Origin: Streptomyces sp. NRRL F-6131
GTDB taxonomy: Bacteria > Actinomycetota > Actinomycetes > Streptomycetales > Streptomycetaceae
DNA length: 64,000 nt
Reading direction: 5' to 3'
Assembly (NCBI GenBank): GCA_000719695.1
Contig: JOHN01000019.1
Location: 57,447-121,446 of the forward strand
How positions within the stretch are numbered: the first letter of the stretch is position 1; each line of letters begins with the position of its first letter. The notes beneath the pieces are model-generated. The model did no database searches, was not told the origin of the DNA, and was given only the letters and a program-made list of their open reading frames with translations. The translations under genes were made by a program, and so were the position numbers. Below, in pieces: positions 8,282-17,141 of the stretch.

Positions 8282-8991
8282 GCCCCGTCGCTCGGCTTCG
8301 GGCGGACCAGCCCGGCCCGGTGGGCGATGACGGCCGCCTGGACCCGGTTGGCGGCGCCGAGCTTGCCGAGGATCGCGCTGATGTGGTCCTTGACCGTGCC
8401 GGTGCCCAGGAACAGCCGGTCGGCGATCTCGGCGTTGGACAGGCCCTCGCCCAGCAGCGCCAGGACGTCCAGCTCGCGGCCGGTCAGCGTGCGGGCCAGG
8501 GTGGCCGCCTCGGCGTCCGGCCCGCCGCCGTCCACGTAACCGCCGATCACGGTGCGGGTCACGGTCGGGGAGAGGATGTTGCCGCCCGCCGCGAGCACCC
8601 GGACGGCGTGCACCAGCTGGTCCGGCGCGGTGTCCTTGAGGAGGAAACCGGACGCGCCGGCCCGCAGCGCGGTGCCGATGTACTCCTCGGTGTCGAAGGT
8701 GGTCAGCATCGCCACGGCCGGAGGGTCGGGCAGCGCCCGCAGCCGGCGGAGCACCGAGATGCCGTCCAGGTCGGGCATCCGGATGTCGAGCAGCACCACG
8801 TGCGGACGCAGCCGCCGGACGTACTCCTCGGTCTGCGCGCCCGAGCAGTCGCCGACCACCTCCAGGTCGGGGGCGGAGCCGACGATGAGGCCCAGCCCGG
8901 ACCGGACCAGGATCTCGTCGTCCACGATCAGCACGCGGGTGGTGGTGATGGTCCCTCCTCGGTTCGGCGGCCGGGCCGGGCCGGTCCGCAT
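8278..8991 (-). CDS. Response regulator, NarL/LuxR family
   Basis: The receiver domain shows RVLIVDDE and the phospho-acceptor aspartate in VVLLDIRMPDLDG. The C-terminal LuxR-type helix-turn-helix contains LTGRELDVLALLGEGLSN and GTVKDHI. It is the partner of the overlapping kinase. The start is uncertain: ATG at 8991 (237 residues) has no clear ribosome binding site and adds about 15 residues ahead of the conserved fold. GAGGAGGGACC stands directly before an ATC codon at 8949 that would begin ITTTRVLIVDDE. A GTG at 8934 is also in frame but far from the Shine-Dalgarno. Confidence 0.9.
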   Translation of the reverse strand: MRTGPARPPNRGGTITTTRVLIVDDEILVRSGLGLIVGSAPDLEVVGDCSGAQTEEYVRRLRPHVVLLDIRMPDLDGISVLRRLRALPDPPAVAMLTTFDTEEYIGTALRAGASGFLLKDTAPDQLVHAVRVLAAGGNILSPTVTRTVIGGYVDGGGPDAEAATLARTLTGRELDVLALLGEGLSNAEIADRLFLGTGTVKDHISAILGKLGAANRVQAAVIAHRAGLVRPKPSDGA

Positions 8992-9046
8992 GACTGGAAC
9001 TGAGAGTAGGGCCTGACCGGCGGCTTCGCCGGGCCCGGCCTCCCGG

Positions 9047-9074
9047 CACACCCCCGCCGAACGGCGGGGGTGTG
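9047..9074. promoter_or_regulatory. 28-bp near-perfect palindrome between divergent genes
   Basis: Thirteen-base arms (9047-9059 and 9062-9074) pair perfectly around a central AA. The site lies between a response regulator read leftwards (start 8991) and the MprF-like gene read rightwards (start 9220). No gene ends here, so a terminator role is unlikely and an operator or 5'-leader hairpin is more plausible. Confidence 0.55.
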
Positions 9075-9219
9075 AATCCCCTGCCCGGTTCACGCGATTC
9101 TCACCGTCGGTGGGGAACCATGGAATCGGCTGCCGCTCAGTCGGCCCGCCGGCCGAGGTGGGCGTCCAGCCGGGCCGTCTGCGGATGCGACCCACCACCT
9201 GATCGTTTGGAATTGAGCT

Positions 9220-11058
9220 GTGTCGTCCACTGTGAAGCCGGAGCCGTCCACCTCCCCCAGCGGATCCGGACCGGCGTCCGGCGCGCTCATGGCGCGCTGG
9301 CGTCCGCGGGCCGCGACGGCGACCGTCTGGTACCTGCGGCTGATCGCCCTGCTGAACCTCGTGACCGTCCTCCTGGCGCCGTTCCGGGACCAGGTCGAGA
9401 CGCACAACGAGGGCGAGTACTTCACTCCCTACCTGATGACCGCCGGGCTCGGCAGCGCGGTGCTCTCGGTCTTCCTGGCGATCGCGATGCGGCGCCGCAA
9501 GCGGGCCGCGTGGATCTTCAACGCCGCCCTGGCGGGCCTGTTCGCGCTGCTCTACCTGATCGCCATGGCACTGCCCGACGAGGGCTTCGACAGGCACCCG
9601 CTGAACTACGTCTCCACCGTGCTGACCTGCGGGTTCGTGCTGGCCCTGCTGATCGGCCGGAAGGAGTTCACCTCCAAGGGCGACAGCTCCAACCCGAAGA
9701 CCGCCGCCGCCACCTTCGTGGCCGGGCTGGGCTTCGGCGGGGTGGTCGGCGCGGCCCTGGTCGCCATGACCAACGAGCTGCGCGGCGCCGCCGACTTCTG
9801 GGACATGTTCCGGTACTCGGTCGGCCGGATGATCACCATCACCCCGACCGAGCACCTGCGCTCCGTGATCGACGCGCCGACCTGGGTGAACACGGTCATC
9901 AACGTGATGGGCGGGGTGCTCTTCCTGCTCGTCCTCTACGTGGCGTTCCGCAGCCCGCGGAACACCGAGCTGCTGACCGCCGAGGACGAGGAGCGGATCC
10001 GGGCCCTGCTGGAGAAGCAGGGCGAGCGGGACTCGCTGGGCTACTTCGCGCTGCGCCGGGACAAGGCGGTGATGTTCTCGCCGAGCGGCAAGGCGGCGGT
10101 CACCTACCGGGTGGTCGGCGGCGTCTCGCTGGCCTCCGGCGACCCGATCGGCGACCCGGAGGCCTGGCCGGGCGCGATCGACGCCTGGCTGGCCGAGGCC
10201 CGCGAGCACGCCTGGGCGCCGGCCGTGATGGGCGCCTCCGAGGAGGCCGGGGTGATCTACGCCCGGCACGGGCTGGACGCGCTGGAGCTGGGCGACGAGG
10301 CGATCGTCGAGCTCGACGAGTTCTCGCTGGACGGCCGCGCGATGCGGGTGGTGCGCCAGGCGTACAACCGGGTCAAGCGGGCCGGGTACACGGTGCGGAT
10401 CCGCCGGCACGAGGAGATCCCCGAGAGCGAGATGGCCGAGCTGGTGGCCAAGGCCGACCAGTGGCGCGACGGCGCGACCGAGCGCGGCTTCTCGATGGCG
10501 CTCGGCCGGCTCGGCGACCCGGGCGACGGGCGCTGCGTGATGCTGGAGTGCCACGACGGCGCGGGGGAGCTGAAGGCCCTGCTCAGCTTCGTGCCGTGGG
10601 GCGCGGACGGGCTCTCGCTGGACCTCATGCGCCGGGCCAGGGACACCGAGAACGGCCTGATGGAGTTCATGGTGATCGAACTCCTGCAGCGGGCCCGTGA
10701 GGTGAATCTGGCCAGGGTCTCGCTGAACTTCGCGATGTTCCGTTCCGTTTTCGAGCGCGGCTCGAAGCTCGGGGCGGGGCCGGTGCTGCGGCTCTGGCGT
10801 TCCGTTCTGGGCTTCTTCTCGCGCTGGTGGCAGATCGAATCGCTGTACCGGGCCAACGCCAAGTACCGGCCGATCTGGGAGCCGCGTTATCTGCTGTTCG
10901 AGAAGAGCAGCGAGATTCCGCGGATCGGCATCGCCAGCGCCCGGGCCGAGGGCTTCATCACCGTACCGAGCCTGCCCGCGCTGTTCCGTCGTCGGCACCA
11001 GGGCCCGCCCGCCGCGGCGCCCCGGGTGCCGGTGGCGGCACGGGACGGGAAGGGGTAG
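9220..11058 (+). CDS. MprF/LysX-like phosphatidylglycerol aminoacyltransferase (DUF2156)
   Basis: The 612-residue protein has an N-terminal membrane domain with about six helices (residues 35-250) and a C-terminal cytosolic DUF2156 domain (about 260-590). The C-terminal signature NAKYRPIWEPRYLLFE is typical of the synthase domain of MprF and LysX. That domain transfers an aminoacyl group from charged tRNA to phosphatidylglycerol and lowers surface charge. It has no lysyl-tRNA synthetase domain, so it must use cellular aminoacyl-tRNA. GTG at 9220 is the longest start; its ribosome binding site is weak. Amino acid specificity cannot be read from sequence. Confidence 0.82.
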   Translation: MSSTVKPEPSTSPSGSGPASGALMARWRPRAATATVWYLRLIALLNLVTVLLAPFRDQVETHNEGEYFTPYLMTAGLGSAVLSVFLAIAMRRRKRAAWIFNAALAGLFALLYLIAMALPDEGFDRHPLNYVSTVLTCGFVLALLIGRKEFTSKGDSSNPKTAAATFVAGLGFGGVVGAALVAMTNELRGAADFWDMFRYSVGRMITITPTEHLRSVIDAPTWVNTVINVMGGVLFLLVLYVAFRSPRNTELLTAEDEERIRALLEKQGERDSLGYFALRRDKAVMFSPSGKAAVTYRVVGGVSLASGDPIGDPEAWPGAIDAWLAEAREHAWAPAVMGASEEAGVIYARHGLDALELGDEAIVELDEFSLDGRAMRVVRQAYNRVKRAGYTVRIRRHEEIPESEMAELVAKADQWRDGATERGFSMALGRLGDPGDGRCVMLECHDGAGELKALLSFVPWGADGLSLDLMRRARDTENGLMEFMVIELLQRAREVNLARVSLNFAMFRSVFERGSKLGAGPVLRLWRSVLGFFSRWWQIESLYRANAKYRPIWEPRYLLFEKSSEIPRIGIASARAEGFITVPSLPALFRRRHQGPPAAAPRVPVAARDGKG

Positions 11059-11234
11059 CCCTCCGCCGGGGGGCGGAGGGGGCCGGTCGTCCGGATGGGG
11101 GGATTTCCTGGTGACTTCTCCCCCTTGAGGATGACTCGGATCCGCACAATTGCCGATGTGGATTCGTTAACCGGCTTCTAATGTGGGGGTAGTCGAGAAG
11201 GCGCTTGCGCCAACGGGGATTTGGAGAACCGGTT

Positions 11235-12041
11235 GTGATGCGGAGGACCCACGCGGGGGGCGTGCGGAAGGGGCCGGTGGCTATTGCCAAAGAGGCCGCT
11301 GTCGCCGAGTGGGGAACGCTGTTCGGGACGGTCCGGGAGCAGGTGGCGCGCAAGAAGTTCGCGGCCGTCCCGTTGGCCACCGCGGCGACCTGTCTGATCC
11401 TGCTGTTCAGCGTCGTCCAGCACCTGCCGGGCGGCGAGCGCTTCGTCACCCAGATCGGGGTGGTGAAGGCGGCGCTGCCGCTGGAGGTGTCGCTGCTGCG
11501 CACACCGCTGTCGCTGTACGTGCCGGCCCTGGACCTGCCGGTGTGGGGGGCGCTGGCGCAGGTCTTCGTGGTCTTCGGCATCGCCGAGCTGGTGCTCGGC
11601 CGCCGGCTGACCCTGGTGGTGGCCTACACCTGCACGCTCGCCGGGACGCTGTTCGCCCGGGTCGGGGTGGCGATCGGGCCGGACCACCTCTTCGGCTTCC
11701 CCAAGTGGGTCGCGCACGTCCGGGACACCGGTCCGTCGGCCGCGGTGGTGGCGCTGGCGATCTGCATCGCGTTCCGCTGCCGGGCCTGGTTCACGGCCGG
11801 GCTGGTCGTGGCGCTGATGGTCGGCGAGGCGGTCGTGCTGCCGAACCTGGCCGGGATGGAGCACGTGGTCGCGGTCATCGCGGCGCTGCTGATCGCGGTC
11901 TCGGTGGAGGTGTTCGGGGACTTCTGGCCGCGGGTGCTGGCCGGGGTCGGGGCGGCGGACGTGGTGGCGACCGCCACCGCCTCGCTGGAGGCCGCCGCCG
12001 ACGCCCGCCGTCGCACCCCGGCCGGCGCGGCCGTCCCCTAG
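11235..12041 (+). CDS. Polytopic membrane protein, possibly rhomboid-like
   Basis: A 268-residue protein with about six hydrophobic helices after a 40-residue basic cytosolic leader (EQVARKKFAAVP). No Gly-x-Ser-x-Gly/His rhomboid dyad is obvious, so if it belongs to the rhomboid-like fold it is probably inactive as a protease. GTG at 11235 is chosen because GGAG lies 8 bases upstream; an adjacent ATG at 11238 is possible. It follows the MprF-like gene after 176 bases, and an envelope-related role is inferred only from that position. Confidence 0.65.
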   Translation: MMRRTHAGGVRKGPVAIAKEAAVAEWGTLFGTVREQVARKKFAAVPLATAATCLILLFSVVQHLPGGERFVTQIGVVKAALPLEVSLLRTPLSLYVPALDLPVWGALAQVFVVFGIAELVLGRRLTLVVAYTCTLAGTLFARVGVAIGPDHLFGFPKWVAHVRDTGPSAAVVALAICIAFRCRAWFTAGLVVALMVGEAVVLPNLAGMEHVVAVIAALLIAVSVEVFGDFWPRVLAGVGAADVVATATASLEAAADARRRTPAGAAVP

Positions 12042-12062
12042 GGGCAGGGGCAGGAGTGCGGA

Positions 12063-12092
12063 GAGCCCGCGGACCGGACGGTCCGCGGGCTC
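12063..12092. terminator. Bidirectional terminator
   Basis: A perfect 13-bp stem, GAGCCCGCGGACC (12063-12075) with its complement at 12080-12092, around a GGAC loop. It lies between convergent genes ending at 12041 and 12099. Confidence 0.85.
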
Positions 12093-12098
12093 CGCCGT

Positions 12099-14864
12099 TC
12101 AGAGCGGCAGTTCGAACCAGACGACCTTGCCGACGGCCTTGCGGGCGGTGCCCCAGCGTTCGGCGAGCTTGGTGACCAGGGTGAGTCCGCGCCCGGTCTC
12201 GCCGAGCTGTTCGGCGGGCTCCAGGGACGGCAGGTTGTGGTTGTCGTCGCTGACCTCGACCAGCAGCTTGTCCACCCGGATCAGCTGGAGCTGGACCCGG
12301 TCCCGGGCCACCCGGACGGCGTTCGTGACCAGCTCGCTGACCAGCAGCACGACGGTGTCGCCGATCGACTCCAGGTGCCAGGCGGCCAGCTGCTCGCGGA
12401 CCAGGGCGCGGGCCCGGCCGACCTCGCGCTGGTCGACGGTGAGGTCCCAGGTGGCGACCTCGCTCGGCGCGACGCCGTCGAAGCGGGCCACCAGCAGCGC
12501 GACGTCGTCCTTCCGGTCGTCCGAGTGCAGCCGGTCCAGGACCACGTCGCAGGCCTGCTCCGGACTCTGCCGGGGGTCGATCAGATTGCCGCAGAGCGCG
12601 GCCAGCCCGGCTCCTATGTCCCCGCCCCGGACCTCGACCAGGCCGTCGGTGCAGAGCACCAGCATCGAGCCGTCCGAGACGTCGATGGTCTTGGCGACGA
12701 ACGGCACCCCGCCGACGCCGATCGGGGCGCCGGCCGGGATCTCCAGCAGTTCGCCGGTACCGTCCGGGTGGACCAGGACCGGCGGGACGTGCCCGGCGCT
12801 GGCCAGCTCGCAGGTCCGGTTGATCGGGTCGTAGACCGCGTACAGACAGGTGGCGAGGTGGTCGTCGCCGAGCTTGTGGGCGAGGTTGTCCAGGTGGCGC
12901 AGCAGCTGGCCGGGTGGCAGGTCGAGGGCGGCCAGGGTCTGCATCGCGGTGCGGAAGCGGCCCATCGCGGCGGCCGAGTGCAGGCCGTGGCCCATCACGT
13001 CGCCGACCACCAGGGCGACCCGGCTGCCGGGCAGCTGGATGGCGTCGAACCAGTCGCCGCCGACCTCGGCCCGGGAGTCGCCGGGCAGGTAGCGGTGGGC
13101 GATCTGGACGCCGGGGATCTGCGGAGGGCGGGTCGGGATCATCGACCGCTGGAGGGTGGTGGCGACCCGGGACTCGGCCCGGTGCAGCCGGGCGTTGTCG
13201 AGCGAGAGCGCGGCCCGGGCGGCCAGCTCCTTGAGGGTGGCGGCGTCGCTCTCGTCGAACGGCGTGCGGTCGGGGAGCCGGAGCAGTTTGAGGATGCCGA
13301 GCACGGTGCCGCGGGCGGAGAGCGGGACCACCAGCATCGAGCGGCCGGAGACCACCGGGACGAGTTCGGGGCCGCCCAGCGCTGCGGCGTAGTCGACCGC
13401 GACGTCCCGGGTGACCACCGGGACCAGCACCGGCTGGTTCAGCTGGAGGGCCATCCCGGGCGGGGTGCGGCGGGGCATGGCGACCAGGGCGCCCTCGGCG
13501 AGGACGTGGTCCCACTGGCCGGTGGACTCGTTGCAGGCCAGCGCGACCCGGCGGAGCATCGTGTCGTCGTCCGGGCGGGCCGCGGGCAGCTCGGAGTCGG
13601 AGATCAGGCCGTCGACGAGGTCGACGCAGGCGAAGTCGGCGACCCGGGGGACGAGCACCCGGCACAGCTCGTGGGCGGTGAAGCCGAGGTCGAGGGTGGT
13701 GCCGACCTTGCCGCCGACCTCGTTGAGCAGGGCCAGCTGCTCGCCGGCGTGGCCGTTGGTCAGGAACGGGCCGAACCGGCCGGACGGCGGCCCGGGCGGG
13801 GGCACGGCGACGGCGGGGACGGGAACGGGGACGGTGGTCGGCGCGGCCGACTCGCCCGGGTGGAGCCGGTGTCCGGGGGCGGACGGGCCGACGGCGGTGT
13901 GCTCGATGGTGGTGCCTCCTCTCGGCGGGGCCGGGACGCCGCCGCCCGCGCGCTCGCCGCCGGGGCGTTCGGGGCGGGCGGCCCGTTCCGCGGTGGCCGG
14001 TGCGACCGCGGCCTCGCGCTGGGCGGGCAGCGGGCCGGCCGGGCGGCGGCCGGGCGCGGACTGCTCGGGCTGCGGCGGCGGGCCGAGCCGGGTGGTGCGC
14101 TGCTGGGCGGTCGGGTAGCGGCGGCCGATCCCGGCCGCGGCGTGGGCGGTGCCGGTCGCCGGGTCGGCCGGACGGAGCGGCAGGACGGTGGTCGGGTCCA
14201 GCCGCAGGGCCGGCAGTCCGGACCGGGTGAGCACGGTGAGCAGCGGTCCGCGGCGCCCGGCGGAACCGGGCAGGACGGCGGCCAGCGCTTCGGGGACCGT
14301 CCGGCCGGCGGCGGTCAGCGCGGCGGAGAGCCGGTGGAAGCCGCCCGCCGAGCCGGCGGCGGCGGCGAACGGCAGCAGCCGCTCGCCGAGCGCCAAGCGG
14401 GGGCCGGCGGAGCGCAGCGGGCGGGCGTCGGCGGCCAGGGCCAGCAGTCGGCCGGCCGGGCCGTCCAGCGGGTAGGCCCACCAGAGCACGTCCCGCAGGT
14501 GGTCCTCCCGGTCGACCACGGGCAGCCGGCCCGCCCAGGCGGTGCCGTCCGCGGTCAGCTCGGCGAGGGTGTCGAAGGTGTCGCGGCGGCGGCCGGCGGC
14601 CGGGAGCGCGGCCGGGCCGGGGACGCTGCGCGGCTCGGCGGCCGGCAGCAGTCCGGCGGCCGGGCGGTCGTGGACGGCCTCCGCGCGGTGTCCGAACAGT
14701 TCCTCGGCGGCCCGGCTCCACTGGGCGATCCGCCCGTCGCGGTCGACCAGCACGACGGCGAGCCGGACCAGGGCGACCACCCCCGGGGGCTGGTCGCCCG
14801 GTGCGGTGCCGGGCTCCGGACCGGGGTCCGTCGGACGCGGTGTGGAGTTGGGATCGTCCACCAT
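12099..14864 (-). CDS. SpoIIE-family PP2C phosphatase with PAS, GAF and HATPase domains
   Basis: A 921-residue cytosolic signalling protein. An N-terminal PAS-like segment (about 25-100: VVLVDRDGRIAQWSRAAEELFG) is followed by a long Pro/Ala linker. A GAF domain comes next (about 375-550: LNEVGGKVGTTLDL), then a SpoIIE-type PP2C domain (about 560-800: EVGGDWFDAI, VGDVMGHGLHSAAAMG, LVLCTDGLVE). An anti-sigma-factor-like ATPase with LVSELVTNAV closes the protein. Such proteins usually control partner-switching anti-anti-sigma proteins. ATG at 14864 is preferred (GGAG upstream); a GTG at 14894 would add ten residues. Confidence 0.9.
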   Translation of the reverse strand: MVDDPNSTPRPTDPGPEPGTAPGDQPPGVVALVRLAVVLVDRDGRIAQWSRAAEELFGHRAEAVHDRPAAGLLPAAEPRSVPGPAALPAAGRRRDTFDTLAELTADGTAWAGRLPVVDREDHLRDVLWWAYPLDGPAGRLLALAADARPLRSAGPRLALGERLLPFAAAAGSAGGFHRLSAALTAAGRTVPEALAAVLPGSAGRRGPLLTVLTRSGLPALRLDPTTVLPLRPADPATGTAHAAAGIGRRYPTAQQRTTRLGPPPQPEQSAPGRRPAGPLPAQREAAVAPATAERAARPERPGGERAGGGVPAPPRGGTTIEHTAVGPSAPGHRLHPGESAAPTTVPVPVPAVAVPPPGPPSGRFGPFLTNGHAGEQLALLNEVGGKVGTTLDLGFTAHELCRVLVPRVADFACVDLVDGLISDSELPAARPDDDTMLRRVALACNESTGQWDHVLAEGALVAMPRRTPPGMALQLNQPVLVPVVTRDVAVDYAAALGGPELVPVVSGRSMLVVPLSARGTVLGILKLLRLPDRTPFDESDAATLKELAARAALSLDNARLHRAESRVATTLQRSMIPTRPPQIPGVQIAHRYLPGDSRAEVGGDWFDAIQLPGSRVALVVGDVMGHGLHSAAAMGRFRTAMQTLAALDLPPGQLLRHLDNLAHKLGDDHLATCLYAVYDPINRTCELASAGHVPPVLVHPDGTGELLEIPAGAPIGVGGVPFVAKTIDVSDGSMLVLCTDGLVEVRGGDIGAGLAALCGNLIDPRQSPEQACDVVLDRLHSDDRKDDVALLVARFDGVAPSEVATWDLTVDQREVGRARALVREQLAAWHLESIGDTVVLLVSELVTNAVRVARDRVQLQLIRVDKLLVEVSDDNHNLPSLEPAEQLGETGRGLTLVTKLAERWGTARKAVGKVVWFELPL

Positions 14865-15128
14865 GGATTCGGTCTGCTCCCGCCTGGCCGCCACGCCTGG
14901 AGACGGCCGATTCTCCGGAGGAAGGCATGCTGTGCGGATACCAGCGAAGCACGGACGGGCCGGGACTCGATAGCGAAACGAGGAGATTCCTCGGTATCAG
15001 TTGCGTGTCACGAGCCGTGCGCCGTTCCGCACTCCCCGTCCACCCCACGGCCGGGCCGCGCGCGGGCGGTAGGGTCGCAGGACGGGCCCGGTCGGCCCGC
15101 ACGGGACAGCACGAGACGGAGGCCAAGG

Positions 15129-16292
15129 GTGACCGCGCAGATCCCCGTCCGCTGGACGGATCCGCAGCAGGGCGAGCTCGAGGAGCGGGTCGAGGCCGCC
15201 GAGCTCGCCTGGCTCACCATGGACGTCGACGTGCGGACGCTGCGGGTCGAGATCGACAACTTCGCGCTGATCCACCACCAGCTGCTCGGCCCGCTGTACG
15301 CCCGGCTGGACGAGCTGGACGCGCTGCTGGCCGAGGCGGTGGCCGCCCGCACCGGGCTCCCGGAGGACCTCCGGCGGGCCCACGAGGCGCGGCAGCGGGT
15401 GGACGACATGCCCGACCTGGACGCGCTGTTCGACAGCGTCCGGGAGCAGGACGAGGCCCCGCCGCCGCCGGCCGCGCCCACCCGGGTGCGGCCCGGCCGG
15501 GACGCCCAGCGGATGTACCGCGAGTTGGTCCGCCGGGCCCACCCGGACCTGTCCACCGACCCGGCCGAGCAGGAGCGCCGCGCGGCGTTCCTGGCCCGGG
15601 TCAACGAGGCCTACGCGTACGGCGACACCGGCGCGCTGGAGGCGCTGGCCGCCGAGTGGTCCACCGCGCCCGAGGCGGCGCCCGCCCCCGACTCCCCCGA
15701 CCGGCTCGGCTGGCTGCGCCGCCGGCTGGAGTGGCTGACCGGGCGGATCGGCGAGCTGGCCACCGAGCAGGTCCGGCTGGAGCGCAGCGCGATGGGCGAA
15801 CTGCTCGCGCTCGCCCCGCAGGACCCGGACGGGCTGCTGGCCGAGCTGGCGGAGCAGCTGCTGGCGAAGGCCGCGGCCCAGCAGGCCGAGCTGGAAGGGC
15901 TCCTCGGCGGCCGCCCGGTGGGGGACAATGGCGGGGCCGATCCCGACGCCCAGGAGAGTCAGACGATGTTCGCGCAGATCCCCACCATCGACGCCGCCGC
16001 CGTGCCCGCCGACGCCGCCCTGCTGGACGTCCGGGAGCAGGACGAGTGGGACGCCGGGCACGTGGCCGGCGCGCTGCACATCCCGATCGGCGAGGTGGTC
16101 GCGCGGATCGGCGAGCTGCCGGAGGAGAAGCTGTACGTGCTCTGCCGGGTCGGCGGGCGCTCCGCGCAGGTCGTCCAGTACCTGGTGCAGAACGGCCGGG
16201 AGGCGGTCAACGTCGACGGCGGGATGTACGCCTGGGACGGCGCCGGCCGTCCGATGGTGAGCAGCGGCGGGCAGGACGCCTTCGTCCTGTAG
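15129..16292 (+). CDS. J-domain protein continuous with a rhodanese domain
   Basis: GTG at 15129 (GGAGG upstream) opens a 387-codon frame without an internal stop. Residues 1-120 are acidic and helical. Residues 118-170 hold a J-domain-like stretch RMYRELVRRAHPDLS with the HPD tripeptide that stimulates DnaK ATPase. A helical region (about 180-270) follows, then a C-terminal rhodanese domain from about residue 280 with LLDVREQDEWDAGHV and catalytic-loop Cys in VLCRVGGRSAQ. The rhodanese part has its own start (next entry), so the cell may make a fusion, a separate 108-residue rhodanese, or both. Confidence 0.75.
   Translation: MTAQIPVRWTDPQQGELEERVEAAELAWLTMDVDVRTLRVEIDNFALIHHQLLGPLYARLDELDALLAEAVAARTGLPEDLRRAHEARQRVDDMPDLDALFDSVREQDEAPPPPAAPTRVRPGRDAQRMYRELVRRAHPDLSTDPAEQERRAAFLARVNEAYAYGDTGALEALAAEWSTAPEAAPAPDSPDRLGWLRRRLEWLTGRIGELATEQVRLERSAMGELLALAPQDPDGLLAELAEQLLAKAAAQQAELEGLLGGRPVGDNGGADPDAQESQTMFAQIPTIDAAAVPADAALLDVREQDEWDAGHVAGALHIPIGEVVARIGELPEEKLYVLCRVGGRSAQVVQYLVQNGREAVNVDGGMYAWDGAGRPMVSSGGQDAFVL
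15966..16292 (+). CDS. Rhodanese-like protein (internal in-frame start)
   Basis: ATG at 15966 is preceded by AGGAGAG about nine bases upstream and would give a stand-alone 108-residue rhodanese. That is the usual length of single-domain rhodaneses. The active-site loop CRVGGRSAQ carries the sulfur-accepting Cys. Rhodaneses move sulfane sulfur or act as phosphatase-like regulators. This reading shares frame with the upstream J-domain gene, so it is either an internal product of the fusion gene or the true gene boundary with the upstream stop lost. Confidence 0.6.
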   Translation: MFAQIPTIDAAAVPADAALLDVREQDEWDAGHVAGALHIPIGEVVARIGELPEEKLYVLCRVGGRSAQVVQYLVQNGREAVNVDGGMYAWDGAGRPMVSSGGQDAFVL

Positions 16293-16481
16293 GCCCCTGT
16301 CCGACCCGGCGGCGCCGCGGGGGCGGGGCGGCCGGACGGGTGACGCGGCCGGCCGGGACCGGGTCGTCGGTCGGGCGGTCCGCCCGGGACCGGGGGGATC
16401 CGCCGGGCCCGGGGAGTAGGGCAGGATGGGCGCGCGACCGGGCCGGCGCGGTGCCGGCCCCACCCTTCCCCGGGGGAGAAC

Positions 16482-17141
16482 ATGGCCGAGAGCACGGACC
16501 CGCCGCCCGTCCGCCGGGCCTGGTCGGCGCCCGCGCGGGCCGTCCTGGGCGCCTCCGCCGCGCTGCTGATCACGGCGACCGGGCTCTTCCTCGGTGCGGT
16601 CTTCCTGCACGTGGCGCCCGCCAATTCGCTCTCCCGGCAGTACCGGGAGCAGGTCGACGGACTGATCTACCCGGAGTTCGAACAGAACTGGAAGCTGTTC
16701 GCGCCCAATCCGTTGCAGCAGAACGTCGCGGTGGACGCCCGGGTGCGCACCGCGTCGGCGGACGGGGAGGCGCGGGTCCACGACTGGGTCGGGCTGACCG
16801 CGCAGGACATCGCCGCGATCCGGGGCAATCCGGCGCCGAGCCACGCCGACCAGAACCTGCTGCGGCGGGCCTGGGACTTCTACGACGGCTCGCACAGCGC
16901 CCAGGACGAGTCGACGACCACGCCGCGCGGCCGGCTCGCCGAGGAGTACCTGAAGCGGATCGCGGTGCAGCGGATCGGTTCCAGCGTGGACGGGCAGCCG
17001 GTGGTCGGGGTCGAGCTGCGGGTGACCAGCACCACGGTCGCGCCGCCGGCCTGGAACGACGAGGCGGAGCCGCCCGCGCCCAGGGTGCGTGAGCTGCCCT
17101 GGTGGCCGGTGAAGGACGAGGACCTGCGGGGGCTGCGGTGA
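16482..17141 (+). CDS. DUF5819 membrane-anchored protein
   Basis: The 219-residue protein has one transmembrane helix (about residues 20-45) and an extracytoplasmic domain containing the hallmark FEQNWKLFAPNPLQQNV. Function of the family is not established. It overlaps the following HTTM gene by four bases (GTGA), so the two proteins are made together. Such pairs resemble SdpA-SdpB of the Bacillus sporulation-delaying toxin system in layout. A membrane-associated maturation role is only a hypothesis. Confidence 0.85.
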   Translation: MAESTDPPPVRRAWSAPARAVLGASAALLITATGLFLGAVFLHVAPANSLSRQYREQVDGLIYPEFEQNWKLFAPNPLQQNVAVDARVRTASADGEARVHDWVGLTAQDIAAIRGNPAPSHADQNLLRRAWDFYDGSHSAQDESTTTPRGRLAEEYLKRIAVQRIGSSVDGQPVVGVELRVTSTTVAPPAWNDEAEPPAPRVRELPWWPVKDEDLRGLR

